DNA of 26,188 nt. Origin: a virus. The DNA is taken from the IMG/VR virus record IMGVR_UViG_3300030012_003061, positions 1-26,188 of that record; one strand, 5' to 3'. The position numbers and the translations under genes were made by a program. The stretch's first letter is position 1. Each line of letters begins with the position of its first letter. This document shows, in pieces, positions 18,355 through 26,188 of this stretch. The notes below the pieces were generated by a model. That model saw only the letters and a list, made by a program, of their open reading frames with translations, was not told the DNA's origin and did no database searches.

Positions 18355-20708
18355 TATATAAAAAGAATAACGCAAACTATCCTAACCATAACGTAGATCC
18401 TAGAGAAAAAGGTAAAGAATGGTGTTTGCAATATGCAAAAGCAGCATGGTCTGATTACTCAAATCACGGTACACAATCGTTTCACAACAACAGGGGTTCT
18501 TATGCTAGGATAAAAGAGTATGCTCAAGGAAACCAATCAATCAATAAATATAAAAATCTATTGAATGTAGATGAGCAAGATAATGAATCTTGGTTTGCTA
18601 TAGACTGGAATGTGTTACCTATTGTTCCTAAGTTTAGAAGAATAGCACTTGGAAAACTAAGTAAGTCAGAATACAATATTACTGCATCTCCTATAGATGC
18701 AATAGCACAATCAGAGATTGAAGACTATTACAAAAAGACAAAAGCAAAAATAGATCTTAGAAAAGAAATGTCTAGGTCCTACCCAGGAATGGATCAGTTT
18801 AGTGCCTTAAAGAAAAAGCCTAATGAACCAGACAATGATGAGGAGTTAGAAATGCATATGGCTTACACTTTCAAGCATAATGCTGCTATAGAAATGGAGC
18901 AAGGAATTGAATTGGTTTTCTACACTAATGATTTAGAGGAAAAGAGAAAACAAATCCTTGAATCTTTATTTGATTTTGGTGTTGCAGGATATAAAGAATA
19001 CATTGATAGTAATGGATCTGTAAAACTAAGAGTGGTAAATCCACAAAAACTTTTAATATCACATTGTAATAAAAGAGATTTTTCAGATAAAATTCATGTT
19101 GGTGAAATAACAGAAATGACTATTGCTGATTTAAAACAAAGAGCAGGAGATCAGTTTTCTGAAAAAGAATATCAAGATATAGCAGAAAGGTTTTCAGGAA
19201 GACAGGGAGACACAAAAATGTTTCCATCAAATAAAAAGTTCTACAAACATTATGATGATAGAAAAATACTTGTTTTAGATATGGAGTTTTTCTCTGTCGA
19301 TCAAATGGTTCATGAATCAAGAGTTGACAAAAGAGGAAACAAAAGATTTGGAAGAGCATCATATAACAGTAGAAATAAGGTTAAGAAGAAGTTTGTTAGA
19401 TCATCATATAAAACAGTATATAAAATATCTTGGGTAGTTGACTCAGAATATTGTTATGATTTTGGTTTATGTAATGATATGAAAAGGGTTAAGTCTAATT
19501 TAATGGACACTGATCTTTCTTATCATATATTTGCTCCAGATTTTCACAATATGAAGCCTTTGGGTATTATGGAGCAAGTAATACCTATAGCCGATCAAAT
19601 ACAAATTTCCTGGTATAGACTTCAAAACGCTATCAATCAAGCAAGACCTAAAGGTATTATGATTGAGTTGGGAGCACTTGAAGACATCCCTTTAGGTTCT
19701 GGAGGACAACAAATGAAACCTATGGATGTTATTGACTTGTTTAACAAAACAGGTACGCTTGTTTACAGAAGAAATGACATAGCAGGAAAACCAACAAACT
19801 ATCGACCTATAGAAGAATTGGAAAATGGTTTAGGTCGAGATGCTATGGCATACTATCAAGTGATTCAAAATAACATAGAGATGATTAGACAGATTACAGG
19901 TCTAAATGAATTTACTGATGGATCAACTCCAGACCCTAGGGCGTTAACAACGACTGCAAAACTTGCTGCTCAAGCAACATCAAATGCTTTGGAGCACATT
20001 GTACAGGGTGAAAGATATTTGTTAGAAAAATTAGCATCAGCAGTTATTGTTAGATTGCAAGATTCTGTCAAGAAAAATCCAATTGAAGGTTATGTTAAAT
20101 CATTAGGAAAAAACACAATGGAATTTTTCCAAATGAGTCCAACAGTAACTAAGCATGAGTTTGGTATAAAAATAGAAGATAAACCAAGCGAAGAACAAAA
20201 AGTTAGACTAATGCAAATGCTACAAGCATCAGTTGCTCAGGGTCAGGTAGATTTTGAGGATGCTGTGTTTATAGAGCAAATAGAAAACTTAAAACAAGCA
20301 CAACAAGTTCTTGCATACAGAATTAAAAAGAAAAGAGAAGAGGCTGAGGAAAAGGCGAAACAAATGCAGCAAATGAATGGGCAGATACAACAACAGTCTG
20401 CACAGGCTGCTGAAGCGTCTAAACAGCAGACTATTCAAATGGAATTCAAACTGAAGGCAGAAATGCTAAAACTAGAAACTCAACTTAAATCTCAATTACA
20501 AAAAGAGAAATATGAGTTTGAGATGATGATGCAAGACGGAAGAGAAAGTAGTGCTTCTGAGAGAAATCTTTTAGATAATCTACCTACTAAAGAATTAATA
20601 CAACAAAAGGTAAATCAGGATTTGGCTGAGGAAGAACAAGATCCAATGGCACAGATGATGAACCAAATGCAGGGACAACCTCAAATGGGAGTTGCACCAC
20701 AACAATAA
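18351..20708 (+). CDS. Portal protein
   Basis: A 785-residue protein immediately after the terminase, as portals usually are. The N-terminal part has the ordered helix-rich look of portals (RGSYARIKEYAQGNQSINKY, WNVLPIVPKFRRIALGKL), the middle carries IPIADQIQISWYRLQNAINQARPKG and NNIEMIRQITGLNEFTDGS (a portal stem-like pair), and the C-terminus is a long Gln/Met/Glu-rich coiled coil (about 660-785). It would form the dodecameric ring at the head vertex. Family assignment is by size, order and composition; no single catalytic motif exists. Confidence 0.82.
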   Translation: MIYKKNNANYPNHNVDPREKGKEWCLQYAKAAWSDYSNHGTQSFHNNRGSYARIKEYAQGNQSINKYKNLLNVDEQDNESWFAIDWNVLPIVPKFRRIALGKLSKSEYNITASPIDAIAQSEIEDYYKKTKAKIDLRKEMSRSYPGMDQFSALKKKPNEPDNDEELEMHMAYTFKHNAAIEMEQGIELVFYTNDLEEKRKQILESLFDFGVAGYKEYIDSNGSVKLRVVNPQKLLISHCNKRDFSDKIHVGEITEMTIADLKQRAGDQFSEKEYQDIAERFSGRQGDTKMFPSNKKFYKHYDDRKILVLDMEFFSVDQMVHESRVDKRGNKRFGRASYNSRNKVKKKFVRSSYKTVYKISWVVDSEYCYDFGLCNDMKRVKSNLMDTDLSYHIFAPDFHNMKPLGIMEQVIPIADQIQISWYRLQNAINQARPKGIMIELGALEDIPLGSGGQQMKPMDVIDLFNKTGTLVYRRNDIAGKPTNYRPIEELENGLGRDAMAYYQVIQNNIEMIRQITGLNEFTDGSTPDPRALTTTAKLAAQATSNALEHIVQGERYLLEKLASAVIVRLQDSVKKNPIEGYVKSLGKNTMEFFQMSPTVTKHEFGIKIEDKPSEEQKVRLMQMLQASVAQGQVDFEDAVFIEQIENLKQAQQVLAYRIKKKREEAEEKAKQMQQMNGQIQQQSAQAAEASKQQTIQMEFKLKAEMLKLETQLKSQLQKEKYEFEMMMQDGRESSASERNLLDNLPTKELIQQKVNQDLAEEEQDPMAQMMNQMQGQPQMGVAPQQ

Positions 20709-20740
20709 AACAAATTTAATTTTAAATAAATCGACAAATT

Positions 20741-21925
20741 ATGGCAGAAGAAAATCAAGAATTTGATCCAACACAAATTAAAGTGGTGGACGAAAACGGT
20801 GAGGCACAAGATGTAAACATCCCAGAGCCTCCTAAAGAAGAGGAAAAACCTACAGAAGAAGTTCAGGAAGTTGAAAACAATGAAGAAAAAGTAGAAGAGC
20901 CTCAAGAAGAAACAGAAGAAACACAAGAGGAAGAAGTTACCCTTGCAAGACCAGAAGAGACAGAATCAGACTCTAATGATCAGTCAGAAGAGCCAGGTTA
21001 TGATACTCTTCAGTTATTTGATGAACTAGATCAAATATCTAAAGACCTTACAGGAGGGAAAGCCGAAACCCTTGAACAATTTTTTGATGAGTTTAAACGG
21101 ATGAGAGATTCGAGTCAAACTCAATTTAAAGATGACTACATCAAAAGTGCAGTCGATTATTATAATGCAAACGGAAACCTTACGCCTTATTTAGAGGCTA
21201 CTGCTGTTAACTATACTGAGATGACGGATGAGCAAATCATGAGATATGAGTTACAAAAACAAAATCCATCATTATCAAAAAGAGCAATTGATAAACTCTT
21301 TGATAGGGATATAATTAACAAGTACAATTTAGATGAGGATAAATTTAATGAGGACGATGTCGAACTCGGTAAAGAACTTCTGAAAGCAGACGCTTCTAAA
21401 CTGAGAGATAAATTTGTTGACGAACAAAAAAAATTCGCTCAACCTCAACCAGTTAAAACTGATGGTAAACAGGAAGCCGACCAGGAAGCCGCTCAAAAAG
21501 AGCAAATGGAAAAATGGATAAACGCTGTCCAGTCTAGTGATTATACCAAAGATGTAGTTGAAAACAAACGCATCTTGGTCCAATACGGAGACAATAAGTT
21601 TTCATATGAAGTTGATAACCCAAAAGATCTTCAAGAAATGACTGAGGATAATAATAAGTTTTTTCAACTTTTTAGAGACGATGATGGCAATATTGATTTT
21701 GAAAGATGGTATAAAGTGTTGGCGTTTGCTGTAGACCCTGAAGTTTATGATTCATCTCTTATTTCTCACGGACAAGAGTTAGGTCAAGAAAAGGTTGTTT
21801 CAGATTTGAAAAATCCTTCGAAACCTACTAAAAGTTCGCAAGAATATAGGAGCCCTAAAAGTCCTTTAGAAGGATTAATTGGTGCACTAGCAAGGGGTGA
21901 TTCAGATGTTAAAATCATTCGTTAA
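20741..21925 (+). CDS. Scaffold protein (putative)
   Basis: A 394-residue protein between portal and capsid genes, the standard scaffold position. The first 95 residues are extremely acidic and Pro/Glu/Gln-rich (disordered), the centre is helical (LFDELDQISKDL, ETLEQFFDEFKRMRD), and the C-terminus is basic (PTKSSQEYRSPKSPLEG...VKIIR), which fits capsid binding. Ala/Lys-rich helix at about 225-260. Acidic disordered start plus basic tail is common for scaffolds; no protease domain was recognised. Confidence 0.7.
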   Translation: MAEENQEFDPTQIKVVDENGEAQDVNIPEPPKEEEKPTEEVQEVENNEEKVEEPQEETEETQEEEVTLARPEETESDSNDQSEEPGYDTLQLFDELDQISKDLTGGKAETLEQFFDEFKRMRDSSQTQFKDDYIKSAVDYYNANGNLTPYLEATAVNYTEMTDEQIMRYELQKQNPSLSKRAIDKLFDRDIINKYNLDEDKFNEDDVELGKELLKADASKLRDKFVDEQKKFAQPQPVKTDGKQEADQEAAQKEQMEKWINAVQSSDYTKDVVENKRILVQYGDNKFSYEVDNPKDLQEMTEDNNKFFQLFRDDDGNIDFERWYKVLAFAVDPEVYDSSLISHGQELGQEKVVSDLKNPSKPTKSSQEYRSPKSPLEGLIGALARGDSDVKIIR

Positions 21926-21948
21926 ACAATTTAAATTTTAAAATAAAA

Positions 21949-23262
21949 ATGGAAAATTCTAATTATATAAGTTCCCTATCTTTTTTACAGCACTCTTTTG
22001 TGCAAGGTAGAGAAATCTTATCAAGCGTGTTGGACGTACAGAATGAAGAAGATTCATTCCTAGACGTTATGCAGTCTTTAGGCAAAATGAAGCCTACAAG
22101 TCAGCCAGTATACCATGCTTTTGTAAATGAAGCATTGTATAAAGACAACTCAATTGTAATTTCTGAAGCAGGTTCAGGTACTGGAAAACAATCAGGTATC
22201 TCAACTTCTTCAATTGGAAATGCAAGAGTTGGTGATTTAATGATGGGAGCATCAGGTAATGTTTACTTAATTACAGCAATTTCTGCTTCAAATGAAGTTG
22301 ACTTTGTACCAGTAGACGGAGCAGGTGATGCGACTGATTATGATGGAGGAGACGAAACATTCGTAGTTTTCTCTAACGCACAAGGTGAAGGTTCAGGATC
22401 TCCTGACCCAATCAAGTATGGACTAACTAAGCAGTCTAACAGAGTACAAATCTTTAAAAACAAATACAGAATTTCTGATGTTGCTAAAGCATCAAAAGTA
22501 ACTGTAGAGTATAAAGGTAAGCCTTACTTCATGTACAAAGGTACTTTCGAAGCATTAATGAGATTTAGAGCAGATATCTCTAACGCATTAATGTTTGGTA
22601 AAGGATCAGGAGACTTCTACGCAGGAGCATCTGTAGGTGACATGGCAATCGGTGGTAACGCTGTACAGACTACTAACGGTCTTAGAGAAGAGTTAAAAGC
22701 AGGTGGTATCTTGAGTTCAGGTAACCCATTAGCATTTGATACAGACGCTCTAAATACTTTAGAAGTAATCACTGCTGCTCTTAATAAAGCAAGAGCACCA
22801 AAAGATTACTGGATGTGGGTAGGTACTTCAGCAGGTATTAAACTTGACAATGCACTAAATGGATTGGATGGAACAGGATTTACTTCTGCAAGATTCAATG
22901 TAGATGGAAGAGAAATCGACCTAGGTGTAGACAAGTTTAAACTGTATGGAAGAACATTTAACAAGAAGCAACTTTCTATTCTTGATCACAATGAACTAGG
23001 TTCACAAGTGACAGGATCTGGAGAGATCTATCTTGTTCCTACAGGTCAAATCAAGACAGCAGGTGGTGCAGGTAACCAAGATTACTTACAAGTAAGATAT
23101 CTTGAGGGAGATGGAAACAACTATTCATTTAGAGAAACTCTAACTGGTGGATTGGCTCCTACTCCAACTAGTGCTGACTCAATTCTTGATGTAAACTACC
23201 AGGCTATTCTTGGTCTAGAAGTTTTAGGAAAAGAGCACTGTGCACTTGTTACAGGATTCTAA
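21949..23262 (+). CDS. Major capsid protein
   Basis: A 437-residue protein in capsid position, between scaffold and terminator. Codon use is noticeably cleaner and more repetitive than in neighbours (few rare codons, many GGT/GCA/TCT), as in highly expressed virion proteins. N-terminal helix NYISSLSFLQHSFVQGREIL, then QVYHAFVNEALYKD-like region (about 55-65), Gly/Ser-rich loops and a C-terminal TGGLAPTPTS. HK97-like fold is likely. The gene is followed directly by a strong intrinsic terminator. The A-rich leader lacks a Shine-Dalgarno site. Confidence 0.85.
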   Translation: MENSNYISSLSFLQHSFVQGREILSSVLDVQNEEDSFLDVMQSLGKMKPTSQPVYHAFVNEALYKDNSIVISEAGSGTGKQSGISTSSIGNARVGDLMMGASGNVYLITAISASNEVDFVPVDGAGDATDYDGGDETFVVFSNAQGEGSGSPDPIKYGLTKQSNRVQIFKNKYRISDVAKASKVTVEYKGKPYFMYKGTFEALMRFRADISNALMFGKGSGDFYAGASVGDMAIGGNAVQTTNGLREELKAGGILSSGNPLAFDTDALNTLEVITAALNKARAPKDYWMWVGTSAGIKLDNALNGLDGTGFTSARFNVDGREIDLGVDKFKLYGRTFNKKQLSILDHNELGSQVTGSGEIYLVPTGQIKTAGGAGNQDYLQVRYLEGDGNNYSFRETLTGGLAPTPTSADSILDVNYQAILGLEVLGKEHCALVTGF

Positions 23263-23276
23263 TATTAATTAATGAA

Positions 23277-23304
23277 GGGGGGAGTTCTTCTCCCCTCTTT
23301 TTTT
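23277..23304 (+). terminator. Intrinsic terminator after the capsid gene
   Basis: GGGGAG/CTCCCC stem with loop TTCTT (23279-23295) followed by TCTTTTTTT. It lies 14 nt after the capsid stop codon and would cap the capsid message. Partial read-through is expected because the next gene has no clear promoter of its own. Confidence 0.85.
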
Positions 23305-23316
23305 AAACAGCAAATT

Positions 23317-24138
23317 ATGATAAAAACAAAAGTATATAACAATGTTGGTACTCAACCAACTTTAAAAAGAGATGAGGTAAAGGTGTTTCAATGGTTGAAA
23401 GTAAAACCAGATCCTCAAAACAAAGGAAGGGTTATAATGCCTTCTGTTGCACTTGTTCCAAACATAGATAGAGTTTATGATGCAAAAAAAGATGACTATG
23501 TAGATATAGCAAATATTTCTACCTTAGGAGTTGGTGGTAAGCCTATTTTTGCACCTATTGCTTTTGAACGAAAAACAAAAGGAAGATTACTTTTAAAAGG
23601 AAGTAGAACAGGAGATAGAGAGGTATATCAATTTTTAATGATGTCAAACTACAATGCATCAAATCCAAATAGGGATAAAAATGTAACACCTTTGTTTGAA
23701 CTAGTAGAGCCAAACAAAAAGGCTGAAGAATCTAGAAAGAGCAGAACCCTTAGAAGAGAGGCAATGAATGTTGCTGCGGAGTTATCTGCTGCGGAAGTAA
23801 GAGAATTTGTCGCATCATTAAATAAAGATGAGAAGCGAGATATTTCTATACTAAGGGATGAACTTGAAACAATGGCTGAAAAAGATCCAAAACAGTTCAT
23901 CGCAATGAGTAAAGACAAAAACAAATCTATTCAGGCAAATGTCAAATTAGCAATGGATAAAAAAATTATTGCATTTGATAAAGAGTCTATGACCTTTAAT
24001 TGGGTGTCTACAGGTGAAGCAATAGTGCAAGTGCCAAGGTCATCTAAAAAAAGTTACCTACAAGGTTTTACTAACTTCGTTCTGAGTAACAAAAATGGGG
24101 ACTCAGTTTACGAAGAAATCGTAAAATTGCTTAAATAA
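23317..24138 (+). CDS. Unknown protein downstream of the capsid gene (273 aa)
   Basis: Start chosen at ATG 23317 (product begins MIKTKVYNNVGTQP); an upstream in-frame start at 23272 would translate through the terminator hairpin. The N-terminal half looks like a beta-rich domain (IMPSVALVPNIDRVYD, YVDIANISTLGVGGKPIFAPIAF). The C-terminal half is helical and charged (SRTLRREAMNVAAELSAAEV, KRDISILRDELETMAEK). Position suggests a head-completion, connector or decoration protein. No family recognised. Confidence 0.6.
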   Translation: MIKTKVYNNVGTQPTLKRDEVKVFQWLKVKPDPQNKGRVIMPSVALVPNIDRVYDAKKDDYVDIANISTLGVGGKPIFAPIAFERKTKGRLLLKGSRTGDREVYQFLMMSNYNASNPNRDKNVTPLFELVEPNKKAEESRKSRTLRREAMNVAAELSAAEVREFVASLNKDEKRDISILRDELETMAEKDPKQFIAMSKDKNKSIQANVKLAMDKKIIAFDKESMTFNWVSTGEAIVQVPRSSKKSYLQGFTNFVLSNKNGDSVYEEIVKLLK

Positions 24139-24158
24139 TTTGTTGTTGGTTTGTTTTG

Positions 24159-24198
24159 AAGCCGATCAACCTTTTTTAAGCGAGATCGGCTTTTTTTT
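24159..24198 (+). terminator. Intrinsic terminator
   Basis: AAGCCGATC (24159-24167) pairs with GATCGGCTT (24184-24192), loop 16 nt, followed by a run of T (24191-24198). It separates the 23317 gene from the tail-type genes. Confidence 0.85.
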
Positions 24199-24209
24199 AA
24201 CATTTAAAT

Positions 24210-25439
24210 ATGAGTACATATAGTAATAGTGTTGGTACAGTTGAGTTGGATTTTAAATATTCATTTGATCTAAGGACAACGCCTACACTTTATATTAATG
24301 ATTTCTCAACATATAGTGCAGCCCAACCAGGATCAAAATATTATTTCAAGGTCACTAGACCAGATGGGATTGTAAGAGATTTTCCATCAGACCTAAATCC
24401 AGACATAGAAGGAAGTGGTGGTAGTCAAATTTTAAGCAGGTACGAGTTTGTTCTGCCTTTAGATCCGTTATCAGGAAAAACTGCTCAAGGGACTTATAAG
24501 GTTGAAATGAAATATAAGGTTGATGGATATTCAAATGAAACTATAAAAACAAAATCACACTTTTTTGAGTATGCTGAAATAAATGTAACTCACGAAGATG
24601 ATATAGATGAGTTTACCCCTGAAGTCTTTGCTAAAGACACTACTGCCTCTTACACACTTACAAACTATACGACAAATACTTTTTCAAGAGAATTCAAAGT
24701 AGAGGCACCTAATGTATCAGGGTTTTCAGATGTTTTAAGCCTTTCTACTGGAACTACTTCTGCCGCAAGGAAAGTAAACCTGCTTAGTGATGGCAAATAC
24801 TACGACACTCAATACAAAATAACCCTAGATATAGTTCTTGATTTTACTAGCACTATAAATAGTTTTGTAACTGTTAGAGATGTGATACAAAGAATTTTCT
24901 TTATCGATGTATATAAACCTCCAACAAAGGAAGAGTTAATTGATGAGATAGATCAACTTAAAAATATAGTTGAAAGTTATGACGGAGTCAATGCAACTTT
25001 ATATAACAGGACGAGGGTCCAATACGAGGAAGTTGTAACTGGTTTAGAACATTTAAAAATGAGGCTAGACGCAGGTGATAATGACAATGAAAATAATGAG
25101 ATACTACAAAAGATTCTTAATATCTTGCGAAATAATGTTCCAAGAACCCACACAAATGATGTGTTAAGTTCGACAGAACTAGGAATATACTCTAGTGGAG
25201 CGGTAAATTTTTCCGCACTTACAGGTGTTCCTCAGTTTAATCCGTTTGAGACTTTTATATTTGAAAAGTCTGCGGCATCAGAAAATTGGGTTATAGAACA
25301 TAATTTAGGTAAAAAACCTTCGGTAACAATAGTTGACAGTGTTGATAATGTGGTGATTGGGGGTATAACATACAACGACAATAATAAGATAACAATAGAC
25401 TTTGATAGTGCAAAGTCAGGTAAAGCATATTTAAATTAA
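24210..25439 (+). CDS. Virion protein with tail-fibre-type C-terminal domain (409 aa)
   Basis: N-terminal two thirds are beta-rich, repetitive and Thr/Ser/Asn-rich (SVGTVELDFKYSFDL, YYFKVTRPDGIVRDF, YKVEMKYKVDGYS), followed by a helical linker (about 245-315, EELIDEIDQLKNIVES...). The last 50 residues read WVIEHNLGKKPSVTIVD, GGITYNDNNKITIDFDS and SGKAYLN, a C-terminal module recurrent in phage tail-fibre and neck proteins (W-x-x-x-H-N-L-G-x-x-P-x-V). Possible head-tail or fibre component. The start lies 11 nt after the terminator T-run. Confidence 0.65.
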   Translation: MSTYSNSVGTVELDFKYSFDLRTTPTLYINDFSTYSAAQPGSKYYFKVTRPDGIVRDFPSDLNPDIEGSGGSQILSRYEFVLPLDPLSGKTAQGTYKVEMKYKVDGYSNETIKTKSHFFEYAEINVTHEDDIDEFTPEVFAKDTTASYTLTNYTTNTFSREFKVEAPNVSGFSDVLSLSTGTTSAARKVNLLSDGKYYDTQYKITLDIVLDFTSTINSFVTVRDVIQRIFFIDVYKPPTKEELIDEIDQLKNIVESYDGVNATLYNRTRVQYEEVVTGLEHLKMRLDAGDNDNENNEILQKILNILRNNVPRTHTNDVLSSTELGIYSSGAVNFSALTGVPQFNPFETFIFEKSAASENWVIEHNLGKKPSVTIVDSVDNVVIGGITYNDNNKITIDFDSAKSGKAYLN

Positions 25440-25451
25440 AAATTAAAAATC

Positions 25452-26188
25452 ATGGCAATAGAATTTTTACAGCAGATAAGCCTCAATCAAACGCCTGTTA
25501 AAGGTTTTGTTCCAGAGGTTTTAACTACGACTGAAAGAGACAATCTTTCAAGTGTCACAGAGGGTAGAATTATTTACAATTCTTCCGTAGACAAGTGGCA
25601 GGGATATGTTGACGCAAGTTGGAGAGACTTGGGTGGAACATACAGTATTAGCACAGCAGCAGGAAGTGTTGCTGATGCAACATCAGGAATTGTAAGGCTT
25701 ACTGGTCCTACTTCATCAGACACAGATGATGTAACAATAGTAACAGCAGACAATGGTGGTCTTGAGATTTCAAACTCAACAGACACTATTACTATTAAAC
25801 ACCAGGACGCAGCCTCAGGTCTTACAGACTTATCGGCAGGTACAAGAACATATGTTACCGCACTATCGTTTGATAGTTTTGGACATGTAACAGACTATAA
25901 CACTGCAACAGAGTCTGTAACTCAAACAAGAATTAAGGCAGATGGTGGTTCAGCAGGTTTCCAGGCAGGAGACATAACTCTTAAGGCAGGTAATAACATC
26001 GCCATAACAGAGGACGCAAGTGATTCAACAATACTTAAAATTGCATCTTCTTTTACCGATACTGTACACACACTTGCAACTTATCAAGAAACTGTTGGCA
26101 ATGTTGTACATAAAGGTATAGCCCTTAGCAATGATGAAAACAGCACTGTAAATAAAGTAAGGATTATAGGGGATAGTAATGGTATTGA
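25452..26188 (+). CDS. Tail-fibre-like protein, N-terminal part (cut by window edge)
   Basis: Open from ATG 25452 to the window end without a stop (245 codons). The N-terminus has IIYNSSVDKWQGYVDASWRDLG (about 37-58), a short motif typical of phage fibre/structural proteins (Y-N-x-x-x-x-K-x-Q-x-Y-x-D-x-x-W-x-D-L-G). The rest is Thr/Ser/Asp/Gly-rich beta-repeat sequence (LTGPTSSDTDDVTIVTADNG, AGNNIAITEDASDSTILKI) as in trimeric fibres. Starts 12 nt after the previous stop with an A-rich leader. Receptor-binding function is inferred. Confidence 0.7.
   Translation, partial: MAIEFLQQISLNQTPVKGFVPEVLTTTERDNLSSVTEGRIIYNSSVDKWQGYVDASWRDLGGTYSISTAAGSVADATSGIVRLTGPTSSDTDDVTIVTADNGGLEISNSTDTITIKHQDAASGLTDLSAGTRTYVTALSFDSFGHVTDYNTATESVTQTRIKADGGSAGFQAGDITLKAGNNIAITEDASDSTILKIASSFTDTVHTLATYQETVGNVVHKGIALSNDENSTVNKVRIIGDSNGI

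Noticed and set aside
23272-23316. Upstream start (23272) for the gene after the capsid
   Set aside because: The extra residues are translated from the terminator hairpin and T-run.
1-26188. CRISPR arrays, tRNA or rRNA genes, insertion sequences
   Set aside because: No regularly spaced repeats, no cloverleaf-like sequence and no transposase or terminal inverted repeats were seen on reading both strands.

Overview
The window is a piece of a double-stranded DNA tailed-phage (or prophage) genome whose host is probably a Bacteroidetes/flavobacterial-type bacterium. Evidence for a phage: large terminase, portal, scaffold-like protein, major-capsid candidate and tail-fibre-like proteins in canonical order on the right, and a tyrosine integrase and a Red-type recombination pair on the left. 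Evidence for the host: AT-rich DNA, start codons preceded by A-rich leaders (often AAAACTAAA) rather than Shine-Dalgarno sites, promoter-like TAnnTTTG (-7) boxes, and phage genes carrying Bacteroidetes-style exported products (a beta-barrel-like protein and a thioredoxin-like protein with signal peptides). No tRNA, rRNA, CRISPR array or insertion sequence was seen.

Layout. (1) 1-7978, all leftward: YqaJ-type exonuclease (cut by the window edge), ribbon-helix-helix protein, single-strand-annealing-protein candidate, integrase, a protein with a DnaA domain-IV-like helix-turn-helix, many small unknown proteins, and a winged-helix regulator candidate. (2) 7979-8584, a gene-free divergent region with direct and inverted repeats and a long AT-only run: promoter/operator region and possible origin. 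(3) 8585-10612, rightward: tandem GroES-like co-chaperonin, PD-(D/E)XK nuclease candidate, micro-membrane protein, HNH nuclease and small unknowns, tightly overlapped. (4) 10607-15633, leftward: many small very basic proteins, a coiled-coil protein, two small membrane proteins, an outer-membrane barrel-like protein and an exported thioredoxin-like protein. (5) 15773-26188, rightward: packaging and virion genes, with intrinsic terminators after the capsid gene and after the next gene, ending in a tail-fibre-like gene cut by the window edge.

The most striking content is RNA-level. Three type III hammerhead ribozymes lie on the minus strand at 5561-5610, 6711-6761 and 7034-7082. Each sits directly between two genes of the same leftward transcript, and each is immediately preceded (in RNA sense) by a GC-rich hairpin that lies just after the upstream stop codon. 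The repeated unit is gene - hairpin - ribozyme - gene. This would cut a polycistronic phage mRNA into single- or few-gene pieces with hairpin-capped 3' ends. The two closest ribozymes bracket one membrane-protein gene and would release a 321-nt RNA that could in principle circularise.

A second system-level signal is a family of 14-bp palindromes, TGAACnATCGTTCA, at five places. Three overlap promoter-like elements (before the recombination genes, before the ribozyme operon, before the GroES-like gene) and one lies upstream of the integrase. Its GAAC-N4-GTTC core resembles the Gram-positive LexA/DinR box, which suggests one switch, phage-encoded or SOS-linked, over the whole early region. All function calls rest on motif reading by eye, not on database searches.
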